A stretch of DNA of 64,000 nt from Curtobacterium sp. ZW137 (GTDB lineage Bacteria; Actinomycetota; Actinomycetes; Actinomycetales; Microbacteriaceae): positions 418,039 through 482,038 of the forward strand of contig NZ_RJKS01000002.1 in NCBI RefSeq assembly GCF_003762905.1. Reading direction: 5' to 3'. The position numbers and the translations under genes were made by a program. The notes beneath the pieces were generated by a model that worked only from the letters and a program-made list of their open reading frames with translations, made no database searches and had not been told where the DNA came from. The stretch's first letter is position 1. Every line of letters starts with the position of its first letter. Shown piece by piece: positions 18,783 to 27,543 of this stretch.

Positions 18783-19381
18783 GAGGTGCTCTCCGCCGAC
18801 GGTGCCGCCGTCCCGGGGATGTCCGGTGGGGTGTTCGTGTGGCGTTCCCCGTACTTCTCCCGGTTGAGCGCGTTCGCGTCCCCCGGCGTGCACGGCGTCT
18901 GCAGCTGCAGCGTGCTCGCGTGTTCCGTGATGCCGAACTCGATGAAGAACCCGTCGGCGAGTGTGTTCCCGGCGGGGTACCGGAGCTGCTTTCCGGGGGC
19001 GTCCCCGGTGATGTCCGAACGGACGGGATCCCATCCCTTTGCGCGCCATCGGGTCTCCATGCGGTCGAGCGCGACGTCACGGGCATCCGTGTCGGTGCTC
19101 GGGCCGAACCGCGCGATCACCCACTGGGCCCCGTTGGCGCCGCAAGATCGAGCCGCAGTGTCGGCCGAGAGCCAATCACCCCCGATGAGCGCCTGGGTCG
19201 CTTCCGCCTCGGCGTTCATCCGGTCCCACTCGCGCTTGGCGCCCGCTGAGTCCGTCCCTGATGCAGTCGATGTCATTGCTGGCTCCTTCGGCGAGGTGTC
19301 GGTTGCGCAGCCCGCGACGACGAGGCCGAACGCCAGAACCGGGATGATGACCGTGGTTGGTCGGCGGCGTCGGTCGGTCAA
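18779..19381 (-). CDS. Lipoprotein A, paralogue of 17839-18435
   Basis: A 200-residue protein. TTG is the only sensible start: it overlaps the hydrolase stop (TTGA), has AGGA six nt upstream, and opens directly on a basic-hydrophobic signal peptide ending in VVAGC. The mature protein shares with lipoprotein B the segments PGKQLRYPAGNTLADGFFIEFG and LNREKYGERHTNTPPDIPGTA. It follows the DUF1023-type hydrolase with translational coupling, as an accessory or protective partner would. Function unknown. Confidence 0.78.
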   Translation of the reverse strand: MTDRRRRPTTVIIPVLAFGLVVAGCATDTSPKEPAMTSTASGTDSAGAKREWDRMNAEAEATQALIGGDWLSADTAARSCGANGAQWVIARFGPSTDTDARDVALDRMETRWRAKGWDPVRSDITGDAPGKQLRYPAGNTLADGFFIEFGITEHASTLQLQTPCTPGDANALNREKYGERHTNTPPDIPGTAAPSAESTS

Positions 19382-21279
19382 GGGATCCTCGTTCCGGTCG
19401 GGGTGTACCCGAGGCTCGTGTAGCCGGTGTTCCTGAGCGGCGACGTCCCCGCATCCAGGTACCCGTACTCGGTCACGGGCTGGCTCCGGAGCCGCGCTTC
19501 GGTCGCGGGCGTCGCCCCGTGGTCATCAGTGCCAGGGTAACGGTGCCCGTCGATGGTCTCGGTGTTCGACGAGAACGTCCGCGCACCCCAACTCGGGTCG
19601 CCCGGGTTGAGCCGATGTGTGCTGTGCAGGGCGAGCACCTGACCGCGGTTCGCGGTGAAGGGGTTCCCGGTGTTGATGGGTTGGTCGCCACCGAACGCCG
19701 GACGCGGTACTTCCACAGCGCCTCGGCCGATGTTCGCGATGTAGTCCTCCTTGCCCTGGGACGCCCACACGTGACCCTGCGGGACCTCGACCGCGTGGAC
19801 GTCGGGCACGCGCGGGTCGATCCCGGCGGAAGCGAGGAGGGTGAGGTTCGCGACCGGCGTCTTGGCGACCGCGAGCGTGGCGGTCGTGGTGCCGTACGAG
19901 TGCGCCACGACGGAGAGGTGCGAGCCCCCCGACCAGGAGCGGGTTCCGGAGACGCCCCCGAGGAAGCCACTGAGGTTCCGGGCTCCGGCCTCGGCCTTCG
20001 CGGACGCGAGGACCTCGGCGCTCGGTGGCATGTCGGGGGTGTCGTAGCCGATCCACGCGACGGTCGCCATCTCCTGACGCACGCCGATCTGGTCCGCCGC
20101 GAAGCGCTGCGCCAGCGAGAGGTTCTCGGCGGCACCGGCCCAGGCACGCATGCTGCCCGCCACCGTGTTCCCCATCCCCGGCACGTCCACCGTCACGTTG
20201 CTCGCGGTGTCGAGGTCACCCACCGCGACGGCAGCGAGCGGCGGCTCACCGAGCGTCAGCGCGACGATCGTCCGGGGTGCCGCCGGCGTGCTGGCGAGGA
20301 GCGTCTCGTCGAGGGCCTCGAGCGCGCCGATGCGGTCTGCGAGCCGCCGGTACTCCGCACCCTCGGCCGCACTGAGGGGCTCCCCACGGCTGATCCTCGC
20401 GGTGAGCGTGTCGTACCGGTCACGGGCCTTCGGCAGCTCGACGTCGAGGGTGTGCTGGTTCGCACGGCCACGATCGGCGTACCGCACGCCGTTGAGGTTG
20501 CCGACGACCGCGGAGAGCCCGGTGACGAGCGCGGTGCGCTCATCGGCTCCGAGACCCGTCCACCACGCCTTCACCGAGCCGGTGCTCGGCGGGTGGTCGA
20601 GCATCCGCTGCGCTTCACCCGGGTGGTCCGCAGCCCATCGGGCGAGCGCGTCCGGCCCCTTCGCGGCGAGGGCGGCGAACATCGGGAGACGGGCGGCGTC
20701 CTGGAACGCCCGAGACGCGGCAGCGAAGTCGACCTGGGTGAGCACCGCCGGCAGGGTGTTCCCGCTGAGCTCCGGCAGCACCAGCGGGCCGCCCCCGATC
20801 TGCCCGCGGATCGCCTGTCCGAGGTCGTCCTGCGCGCTCCGCCACCGGGTGTTGAGCCGTCGCGCTCGTCCACGGAGGTCGTCGTTCAGCGCGCGGTACT
20901 CCTCGGGCACCGCCTCGTCGCTGTCGGATGCGGCGACCTTCGCGCGGAGTTCGTCGATGTCCGCGAGCAGCGCGCGCCTGGTCCGCCGCACCCCGCCGAG
21001 TTCCTCGGCGAAGACGTCGAGTGCGGAGGCCACCGCGGCCCCCGCCGCTCCGAGTGCGTCCGCCTTCTCGGTGGCGCCGTGCATCGCGTCCGGCAGCGTG
21101 TCCGTCGCGCCCGGCGACGACAGCACCCCGCCGATGCCGTGCCATCCGTCACGAACCGCACCGGCGCTTCGCTGCACCTGCGCGGTCGCGGTACGGAGCG
21201 CGCTTGCGCTGTCGCTGACCGGCCCCGCCGTCGGGGTGACGGTCGGCAGCGCGGACTCGTCGATCAGGCCGGCCTTCAT
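19378..21279 (-). CDS. DUF1023-type alpha/beta hydrolase with WXG-like helical N-terminal half
   Basis: A 633-residue protein. The first 230 residues are helical and Ala-rich (STALR/AVRDGWHGIGG, then GALRAL-type helices), reminiscent of WXG100/LXG secretion domains. Residues about 340-560 form a DUF1023 alpha/beta hydrolase with VDVPGMGN, a nucleophile Ser in VAHSYGTTTA near residue 465, and a DHG near the C-terminus. There is no Sec signal peptide. Such proteins in actinobacteria occur beside small helical secretion partners, as here: its ATG overlaps the stop of the 110-aa protein by 4 nt, and a lipoprotein follows by TTGA overlap. Substrate unknown. Confidence 0.82.
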   Translation of the reverse strand: MKAGLIDESALPTVTPTAGPVSDSASALRTATAQVQRSAGAVRDGWHGIGGVLSSPGATDTLPDAMHGATEKADALGAAGAAVASALDVFAEELGGVRRTRRALLADIDELRAKVAASDSDEAVPEEYRALNDDLRGRARRLNTRWRSAQDDLGQAIRGQIGGGPLVLPELSGNTLPAVLTQVDFAAASRAFQDAARLPMFAALAAKGPDALARWAADHPGEAQRMLDHPPSTGSVKAWWTGLGADERTALVTGLSAVVGNLNGVRYADRGRANQHTLDVELPKARDRYDTLTARISRGEPLSAAEGAEYRRLADRIGALEALDETLLASTPAAPRTIVALTLGEPPLAAVAVGDLDTASNVTVDVPGMGNTVAGSMRAWAGAAENLSLAQRFAADQIGVRQEMATVAWIGYDTPDMPPSAEVLASAKAEAGARNLSGFLGGVSGTRSWSGGSHLSVVAHSYGTTTATLAVAKTPVANLTLLASAGIDPRVPDVHAVEVPQGHVWASQGKEDYIANIGRGAVEVPRPAFGGDQPINTGNPFTANRGQVLALHSTHRLNPGDPSWGARTFSSNTETIDGHRYPGTDDHGATPATEARLRSQPVTEYGYLDAGTSPLRNTGYTSLGYTPTGTRIP

Positions 21280-21608
21280 CGGGGCACCCCTCGGGAACCG
21301 GCGCGGGGTGCGGCAGCGGTCGCCGTGTCGGCCATCGTCGCGTCGGCCTCGGCGAAGGCAGCCATCACACCGGTGGCAGCGGCGATGCCCCGCTCGACGG
21401 TCCGGACGGCCGCCGTCGCGTCGCCCTGTCGTGCGCTGACGAACGCCTGTGCAGCGCCCACCGGATCGCTGCCGGTCAGCGCGGCGACCACGTCGCGGAG
21501 CGCCCCCTCGACATCGATCGCCGCGCGCTGCATCCTCGTCCCTGCCGCCGCGGCATCGTCGATCTTCGACTGCGCCCCCGCGACGTCGACCTTCCACCCC
21601 TGACCCAT
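21276..21608 (-). CDS. Small helical protein, WXG100/EspC/DUF6507-like
   Basis: A 110-residue protein starting GWKVDVAGAQSKIDDAAAAG, followed by long amphipathic Ala-rich helices and no signal peptide. Size, composition and the N-terminal GWxVD-x-AG segment resemble the small ESX-associated/DUF6507 proteins found upstream of LXG or DUF1023 effectors. First gene of the leftward operon. No ribosome site is obvious within the G/C-rich leader. The assignment is by pattern and position, not a full motif. Confidence 0.6.
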   Translation of the reverse strand: MGQGWKVDVAGAQSKIDDAAAAGTRMQRAAIDVEGALRDVVAALTGSDPVGAAQAFVSARQGDATAAVRTVERGIAAATGVMAAFAEADATMADTATAAAPRAGSRGVPR

Positions 21609-21626
21609 GGGCCCCCGTCCGTCCCG

Positions 21627-21643
21627 GCAAGCGTAGCGCTTGC
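21627..21643. terminator. Hairpin between GH3 gene and helical-protein operon
   Basis: GCAAGCG (21627-21633), TAG, CGCTTGC (21637-21643): perfect 7-bp stem within a longer imperfect stem. It lies past the GH3 stop on the minus strand and 19 nt before the next ATG, so it may terminate, attenuate, or serve as an operator. Confidence 0.45.
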
Positions 21644-21696
21644 TACAGACGGGAGGTCGGGGGCCCGGCGACCTGTGGACGACTCCGCCCGAGCGG

Positions 21697-24180
21697 TCAG
21701 ACCACCGTCCAGCGCACCACGCGCGGCTCGGCGAGCGACACCTCGTGCACCGGCCCGGCGACCCGCAGGGTCGCACGATCCGTGGCCGTCCCGGGGACGG
21801 GCTCTGCAGCCGCCCCGTCGGAGACCGCGACGATCCCGCCGGAGTCGAGCGGGCCTCCCGGCCGTGATGCCGACGCGTGCGACGCGACCCACACCTCGAC
21901 GTCACCGGGCTCGACCACCTTCCGCATCCGCCGGTCGGTGAACGCGAACCGCTGCACGGGGACCGTGAAGCGGACCCGGGCGGACTCCCCCGGCGCGAGC
22001 GACACCCGGGCGTACCCGAGCAGCTGGACCACGGGGCGCGTGACGCTGGCGTGCACGTCCTGCCCGTAGAGCTGCACGACGTCGGAGCCGCTCCGGGATC
22101 CGGTGTTGCGGACCGTGACGGTCGCGGTGAACGTGCCGTCGGTGGTGACGCCGTCGTCGACGACGAGGTCCTCGTGCACGAACGTCGTGTACGTCAGCCC
22201 GAAGCCGAACGGCCGGACCGGGGTGGAGTCGGCTGCGGTGACGTCCGACGCCCCGCCGAGCCGCGGGTGCAGGTACGAGTACGGCTGTGCGCCGGCGGAC
22301 CGGGGCAGCGAGACGGGCAGACGGCCCGACGGTTCCGTGGCACCGGTGAGCAGGTCGGCGATCGCGAGGCCGCCCCCTTCTCCCGGGAAGAACGCCTGCA
22401 CCACGGCGGACGGACGGGGTCCGGGGCCGTCGAGCGCCCAGCCGATCGCGTACGGACGGCCGGTGAGCAGCACCAGCACGGTCGGGGTGCCGGTGGCGAC
22501 GACCGCCTCGACGAGCTCGCGCTGCACGCCGGGCAGGTCGAGCGACTCGGAGTCGTTGCCCTCGCCGACGGTGCCGCGGCCGAACAGGCCGGCCTGGTCG
22601 CCGACGACGACCACGGCCACCTCGGACGCTGTCGCGGCAGCGACGGCGTCGTCGAACCCGGACCGGTCGTCCCCGGTGACGGCGCACCCGGCGGCGAACC
22701 GGACGTCCGCAGCGGACAGCGCCTGCGACAGCGCCTCTGACACGGTCGGGATCGAGAAGCCGAGGGGCAGGTCCGGGTGGCTCGCGAGCACGTGGTTCGC
22801 GAACGAGTAGCAGCCCTGCAGGGCCTCCGCGCGGTCGGCGTTCGGGCCGATCACGGCGACGCGCGCGGTCGACGACCCCAGCGGCAGGACGCCGTCGTTC
22901 GACAGCAGGACGAGGGACTCCTCGGCCAGACGCCGGGCGAGCGCCTGGTGCTCCGGGGTGTCCAGGTCCACGTCGGTGGGCGGTGCGTCCGCGTACGCAT
23001 CCGGGTCGAGCAGCCCGAGCCGCTCCTTCTGCCGCAGCACGCGCAGGACGGCGCGGTCGACCAGTGCCTCGTCGACGTCGCCGGCGCGGACACGGTCGAC
23101 CAGCGGTGCCAGGTAGGCGTCACCGGTGGGCAGCTCGACGTCGATGCCGGCCTCGAGCGCCATGGCAGCGGCCTCGCCCCGGTCGGCGGCGATGCCGTGC
23201 ATCACCTCGAGGAACGCGACGGAGAAGTAGTCCGCGACGACGGTCCCGTCGAAGCCGAGCCGGTCACGCAGCAGGTCCGTCAGGAGCGACCCGTTCGCGG
23301 CAACCGGCACGCCGTCGATCTCCGCGTAGGAGTTCATCACGCTGCGCGCGCCACCGTCGAGCAGCGCCATCTCGAACGGCGGCAGGAACACGTCGGCGAT
23401 CTCCCGGGCGCCGGCGTGCACGGGTGCGTGGTTCCGCCCCGCCTGCGATGCCGAGTACCCGAGGAAGTGCTTCAGTGTCGCGTCGACGCCGGTGCTCTGC
23501 ACCCCGCGGACGTAGGCGGTGCCGACGGTGCCGACCAGGTACGGGTCCTCACCGATGCACTCGTCGACACGGCCCCAGCGTGGGTCCCGGATGACGTCGA
23601 GCACGGGTGCGAGGCCCTGGTGCACACCGAGCTGCCGCATCGAGCGGCCGATGACCGCGCCGACCTGCTCGACGAGGTCCGGGTCGAACGACGCACCCCA
23701 CGCGAGCGGGGTCGGGAACGTGGCGGCCTTCCACGCGGCGAGCCCGGTGAGGCACTCCTCGTGGACGAGCGCCGGGATCCCGAGCCGGGTCTCGCGCTGC
23801 AGACGGCGCTGCTCCGCCCACAGCCACGCGGCGCGCTCGTCCGGTTCGACGGGGCGGGTGCCGTAGACGCGGGTGAACTGGCCGAGGCCGTTGCGGGTGA
23901 TGTCCGCGAGCGACGCCGCGGGGGCGTCGGCGTCGGCGTCGCTCGCTGCGGTCATCTCGCCCTGCATGGGGGCGACGAGGCCGTTCTGGTCGAGCCAGTA
24001 GCCGACGAGCTGGGCGGTCTTCTCCTCGAGCGTCATCTGGGCGAGGAGGGACTCGGGGCTGCGGGTCGCGGCGGTCGCGGTCGTCGTGTCGGTCGCGTCG
24101 GTCGTGTCCGTCGCGTCGGTCGTTCCGGCCTGGAGGCTCGTGGGCGCGTCCGTCACGCGGGTCGCGTCCGTCGCGGTCAT
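21697..24180 (-). CDS. Glycoside hydrolase family 3 beta-glucosidase/beta-xylosidase
   Basis: An 827-residue GH3 enzyme. The N-terminal TIM barrel has APVLDVIRDPRWGRVDE and the nucleophile Asp in GTVVADYF near residue 320. The second domain has the acid/base region GEGNDSESLDLPG near residue 570, followed by a fibronectin-III-like C-terminal domain (FTATVTVRNTGSRSG). There is no signal peptide, so it hydrolyses imported oligosaccharides in the cytoplasm. The first 40 residues are a Thr/Asp/Ala repeat (DATDTTDATDTT) encoded by imperfect DNA repeats. Its ATG overlaps the permease stop by 4 nt, so importer and hydrolase form one operon. Confidence 0.95.
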   Translation of the reverse strand: MTATDATRVTDAPTSLQAGTTDATDTTDATDTTTATAATRSPESLLAQMTLEEKTAQLVGYWLDQNGLVAPMQGEMTAASDADADAPAASLADITRNGLGQFTRVYGTRPVEPDERAAWLWAEQRRLQRETRLGIPALVHEECLTGLAAWKAATFPTPLAWGASFDPDLVEQVGAVIGRSMRQLGVHQGLAPVLDVIRDPRWGRVDECIGEDPYLVGTVGTAYVRGVQSTGVDATLKHFLGYSASQAGRNHAPVHAGAREIADVFLPPFEMALLDGGARSVMNSYAEIDGVPVAANGSLLTDLLRDRLGFDGTVVADYFSVAFLEVMHGIAADRGEAAAMALEAGIDVELPTGDAYLAPLVDRVRAGDVDEALVDRAVLRVLRQKERLGLLDPDAYADAPPTDVDLDTPEHQALARRLAEESLVLLSNDGVLPLGSSTARVAVIGPNADRAEALQGCYSFANHVLASHPDLPLGFSIPTVSEALSQALSAADVRFAAGCAVTGDDRSGFDDAVAAATASEVAVVVVGDQAGLFGRGTVGEGNDSESLDLPGVQRELVEAVVATGTPTVLVLLTGRPYAIGWALDGPGPRPSAVVQAFFPGEGGGLAIADLLTGATEPSGRLPVSLPRSAGAQPYSYLHPRLGGASDVTAADSTPVRPFGFGLTYTTFVHEDLVVDDGVTTDGTFTATVTVRNTGSRSGSDVVQLYGQDVHASVTRPVVQLLGYARVSLAPGESARVRFTVPVQRFAFTDRRMRKVVEPGDVEVWVASHASASRPGGPLDSGGIVAVSDGAAAEPVPGTATDRATLRVAGPVHEVSLAEPRVVRWTVV

Positions 24181-25061
24181 CCCTTCACCGCCCCGGTCAG
24201 GCCGCCGACGATGCGTCGCTGGAACACCGCGAAGAACGCGAGCGCCGGGATCATCGACAGCGAGGTGAACGCCAGGACCTTGGCGGTGTCCACGGAGTAC
24301 TGCGACGAGAACGCCTGCACCCCGAGCGGCAGCGTGTAGTTCGCCGCGTCGTTGAGGATGAACAGCGGCAGGATGTAGCTGTTCCAGCTGCCGATGAACG
24401 CCAGGATGCCGGTCGTCACGACCCCGGGCAGCGACAGCGGCACGACCATCCGGAAGAAGAACCCGATCCGGCTCGCACCGTCGATCGCAGCTGCTTCCTC
24501 GAGCTCGTCCGGGATCGCCCGGAGGAACGGCACCAGGATGATGACGGTCGTGGGCAGCGCGAACGCGATCTGCGGCAGGATCACCCCGGCCAGGCTGTTG
24601 GTCAGCCCGAGGTCCTTCACGAGCAGGTAGAGCGGCGTGATCGCGACGGTGATCGGGAACATCAGGCCGGCGGCGAAGAGCGAGTACAGCGCACCGCGGC
24701 CGCGGAACTGGTAGCGGGCGAGCACGAAGCTGACCATCAGCCCGAGCACGACGACCCCGATGGTGGTCGTGACGCCCGCGATCAGTGAGTTCCCGAGCTC
24801 CTGCCAGAACACGCCGCTGGAGAGCACGGCGCTGTAGTTGCCGAAGTTCCAGGGCGCGGGCAGGCCGGCCGGGCTCGACGTGATCTGCGCGTTGGTCCGG
24901 AAGCCGCCGAGCACGATGTACGCCACGGGGCCGATGCAGACCGCGATGAACAGCAGCGCGATGAAGTAGGTGCCGAGGTTCCGTTCCCGGCGGACCGGGC
25001 CCTCGTGCCCCCGGTTCCGGCCCTTGCGTCCCGGCGCGACGATCGATGCGGTGGCGGTCAT
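24177..25061 (-). CDS. Sugar ABC transporter permease, MalG/CUT1 type
   Basis: A 294-residue membrane protein with six predicted helices and the EAA loop EEAAAIDGASRIGFFFRMVVPLSLPG-type sequence near residue 200 (only its core EEAAAIDGASRIG is needed for recognition). CUT1 inner-membrane subunit pairing with the MalF-type permease encoded just upstream, which it overlaps by 4 nt. No ATPase gene is present in this operon. Confidence 0.93.
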   Translation of the reverse strand: MTATASIVAPGRKGRNRGHEGPVRRERNLGTYFIALLFIAVCIGPVAYIVLGGFRTNAQITSSPAGLPAPWNFGNYSAVLSSGVFWQELGNSLIAGVTTTIGVVVLGLMVSFVLARYQFRGRGALYSLFAAGLMFPITVAITPLYLLVKDLGLTNSLAGVILPQIAFALPTTVIILVPFLRAIPDELEEAAAIDGASRIGFFFRMVVPLSLPGVVTTGILAFIGSWNSYILPLFILNDAANYTLPLGVQAFSSQYSVDTAKVLAFTSLSMIPALAFFAVFQRRIVGGLTGAVKG

Positions 25062-26080
25062 CGTGTGGCCTTCTCGGTGAGGGCGCCGGCGGTGTCGCGG
25101 CGCAGGACGAACCGCTGGTACACGAGTGCGATGACCAGCGAGATGAGGAAGATCACCACGGCCACGGCGTTGCCGTACCCGTAGTTGCCGGAGTTCCGGC
25201 CGTTCGCGACCATGTACGTCGCCATCGTCGAGGTCCCCGCGGTGGAGGCGATGTACTGGCCCCAGATGATGTAGACGAGGTCGAACAGCTGGAGCGACCC
25301 GATGATCGAGAGGAACGCCCAGATGCGCAGCGTCGGGCCGAGCAGCGGCAGCGTGATGCGCCGCTGGATCTGCCAGTAGCCGGCACCGTCGAGCTGCGCG
25401 GCCTCGAACAGCTCCTCCGGGATGCTCTGCAGCCCGGCGAGGAACAGGATCACCGCGAACCCGATGTACTTCCACGAGATGATCGCCAGGAGCGTCCAGA
25501 TCGCGATGTCCGGGTTCGAGAGCCAGTCGTTCCGCAGCGCCCCGAGCCCGAGGGTCTGCAGCAGGTCGTTCGCCGCGCCGGCCGAGGAGAGCATCAGGCT
25601 CCACCCGGTGCCGACGATCACCTCGGAGATGACGTACGGCACGAAGATGAGCACGCGGATGAGGCCGCGGCCGCGGATCCGCTGGTTGAGCAGCAACGCC
25701 AGGATGATCGCGATCGGTCCCTGGACGAGGAGCGACCCGATGACGATGAACAGGTTGTGCCACAGCACGCCGCGGAAGTCCGGGTCGGTGAAGATGATCT
25801 TGTAGTTGTCGAGCCCGACGAAGTCCGTCGGCGCCCCGTAGCCCTGCCACTTGTAGAAGCCGTAGTACGCGGCGAGTCCGACGGGCAGGATGACGAAGGC
25901 GACGAACATGATCGTCGCGGGTCCGGCGAGCAGGGCGACCTCGACCCGCTTGCGGACGTCGGCGGCCGGCTTCCGGGGCCGGGGGGCCGGGGCCGACGGC
26001 TGCGTGCCGTCGGCCCCGGTCCGGCCCGCGTCCGCCCGCTCACCGGAGCGGGGCGGACGCGGAGCGATCGAGGTGGCCAT
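25058..26080 (-). CDS. Sugar ABC transporter permease, MalF/CUT1 type
   Basis: A 340-residue permease. A 45-residue Pro/Arg-rich cytoplasmic extension precedes six helices; the EAA loop is FEAAQLDGAGYWQIQRR near residue 245. It pairs with the 24177-25061 permease to import an oligosaccharide delivered by the binding protein encoded 8 nt upstream. ATG at 26080. Confidence 0.93.
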   Translation of the reverse strand: MATSIAPRPPRSGERADAGRTGADGTQPSAPAPRPRKPAADVRKRVEVALLAGPATIMFVAFVILPVGLAAYYGFYKWQGYGAPTDFVGLDNYKIIFTDPDFRGVLWHNLFIVIGSLLVQGPIAIILALLLNQRIRGRGLIRVLIFVPYVISEVIVGTGWSLMLSSAGAANDLLQTLGLGALRNDWLSNPDIAIWTLLAIISWKYIGFAVILFLAGLQSIPEELFEAAQLDGAGYWQIQRRITLPLLGPTLRIWAFLSIIGSLQLFDLVYIIWGQYIASTAGTSTMATYMVANGRNSGNYGYGNAVAVVIFLISLVIALVYQRFVLRRDTAGALTEKATR

Positions 26081-26088
26081 GGGGTGCG

Positions 26089-27384
26089 TCAGCCCTTCGC
26101 CGCGGCCTGGTTGACCGTCGTCACGATGTCGTCGACGCTGCCCTTGCCGGCGAGCAGGTTCACGACGCTGGTGTTCAGCGCGTTGCCGACGTTCTGGCCG
26201 TACAGGGTGTCGAGGTAGTTCGAGACGAACGGTGCCTTGTTGTACGCCGCGAGGACGTTCTTCAGGTACGGCTCCGTCACGACGCTCTGCGCCGACTGGT
26301 TCGCCGGGATGGCGTTGAAGGCCTTGTAGTAGGCCTCCTGCACGTCCTTGCCGGTCATGTAGTTGAGGAACTGCGTGCACGGCACCTTCGGGGCCTTCGC
26401 GGAGCAGGAGTACCCGTCGACCGCGCCCATCATCGAACCAGGTGCACCCTTGCCGCCCGAGACCTCGGGGAAGGGGAAGAAGCCGAGGTCGGCGAGGGGC
26501 TTGCCGTCCGGGGTCAGGGAGGAGATCACGCCCGGGTCCCAGGCGCCCATGAGCTCCATCGCGGCCTTGTGGTTCGCGACGAGACCGGCGGAGCTGCCGG
26601 CGCCCTGCTGCGCTGCGGTGGTGAGGTAGCCGTCGTTGAAGGGCTTGGTGTCGAAGAACGCCTTGGTGTCCTTGCCCGCCTGCTCCCAGCAGCTGTTCGT
26701 GAACTTCAGGTCCTTCGCGGCGCCGTTCAGCGTCTTCTCGCTGCAGGCACGGAGTGCGAAGTTGTAGTACCAGTGCGCGGCCGGCCATGCGTCCTTCGCA
26801 CCGACGGCCACCGGCTGGATGTCCGCGGCCTTGAGCTTGGCGATGTCGGCGTTCAGCTCGGCCATCGTGGTCGGGGTGCCCTTGATGCCGGCCTGCTCGA
26901 AGAGGTCCTGGCTGTACCAGATGCCCTCGGGGTTGACGTCGACGGGCATGGCGTAGGTCTTGCCGTCGCTCTCGTAGCCCTTGAACGCGCCGTCGCTGAT
27001 CTGCGCCTTCGCGGTCTTGCCGATCGAGCCGGAGATGTCCATCAGCTGGCCCGCCTGGACCATGGCGGCCATCTTCCCGCCGCCGCGCTGCAGGAACACG
27101 TCGGGGGCGGAGCCGGAGTTCAGCGCGGTCTGGAGCTTGCCGTCGAGGTCCTCGTTCTGGATCGCCTGGATCTTGATCGTGACGTTCGGGTGCAGCTGCT
27201 CGAAGTCCTTGACGGTCTTCTCCCAGAACGCCTTGCCGGGGCCGGTGGTGGAGTTGTGCCAGAAGGTCATCGTGACCTTGCCGTCGCTGCTCGCCGCGTC
27301 ACTGCCTGCAGAACAACCTGCGGCGGTGAGTGCGGTCGCCCCGATCAGCGCGATGGCTGCCGCGGCTCGGATCTTCCTCGTCAT
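26089..27384 (-). CDS. Extracellular sugar-binding lipoprotein of ABC transporter
   Basis: A 431-residue family 1 solute-binding protein. The signal peptide ends in the lipobox LTAAGC. The mature protein opens VTMTFWHNSTTGPG, the standard start of oligosaccharide-binding proteins, and has GSAPDVFLQRGGGKMAAM. The ATG at 27384 is preceded by GAGGAG; upstream in-frame ATGs would spoil the signal peptide. First gene of the operon, divergent from a LacI regulator. Ligand unknown; the cotranscribed GH3 enzyme suggests a beta-linked gluco- or xylo-oligosaccharide. Confidence 0.93.
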   Translation of the reverse strand: MTRKIRAAAAIALIGATALTAAGCSAGSDAASSDGKVTMTFWHNSTTGPGKAFWEKTVKDFEQLHPNVTIKIQAIQNEDLDGKLQTALNSGSAPDVFLQRGGGKMAAMVQAGQLMDISGSIGKTAKAQISDGAFKGYESDGKTYAMPVDVNPEGIWYSQDLFEQAGIKGTPTTMAELNADIAKLKAADIQPVAVGAKDAWPAAHWYYNFALRACSEKTLNGAAKDLKFTNSCWEQAGKDTKAFFDTKPFNDGYLTTAAQQGAGSSAGLVANHKAAMELMGAWDPGVISSLTPDGKPLADLGFFPFPEVSGGKGAPGSMMGAVDGYSCSAKAPKVPCTQFLNYMTGKDVQEAYYKAFNAIPANQSAQSVVTEPYLKNVLAAYNKAPFVSNYLDTLYGQNVGNALNTSVVNLLAGKGSVDDIVTTVNQAAAKG

Positions 27385-27469
27385 CGTGGAACTCCTCGGT
27401 GTCGTCGTTGACATGCGCGACATCGGCTGCCGCTGGAGAGAGCGTGCCAGGCGCTCACGCAACTTGTCA

Positions 27470-27490
27470 ATCGATATCGATAACGTTTTC
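27470..27490. promoter_or_regulatory. Overlapping operators in the LacI/ABC divergent region
   Basis: ATCGATATCGAT (27470-27481) is a perfect 12-bp palindrome. Overlapping it is GATAACGTTTTC (27479-27490), an AACGTT-centred imperfect palindrome of the LacI-family operator type. Both lie between the divergent importer and lacI-type gene. Confidence 0.55.
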
Positions 27491-27531
27491 TAAACTGCCC
27501 CGAACCGGTCCCCACGGCGCGCTTCGAGCGG

Positions 27532-27537
27532 TACGGT
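27532..27537 (+). promoter_or_regulatory. Probable leaderless -10 element (TACGGT)
   Basis: TACGGT ends exactly 6 nt before the LacI-family ATG at 27544; no ribosome site fits between. Confidence 0.5.
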
Positions 27538-27543
27538 GAGCAC

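Noticed and set aside
17839..21608. A complete type VII secretion locus
   Set aside because: No EccB/C/D/E or mycosin-like gene is present; only substrate-like and accessory-like genes are seen.
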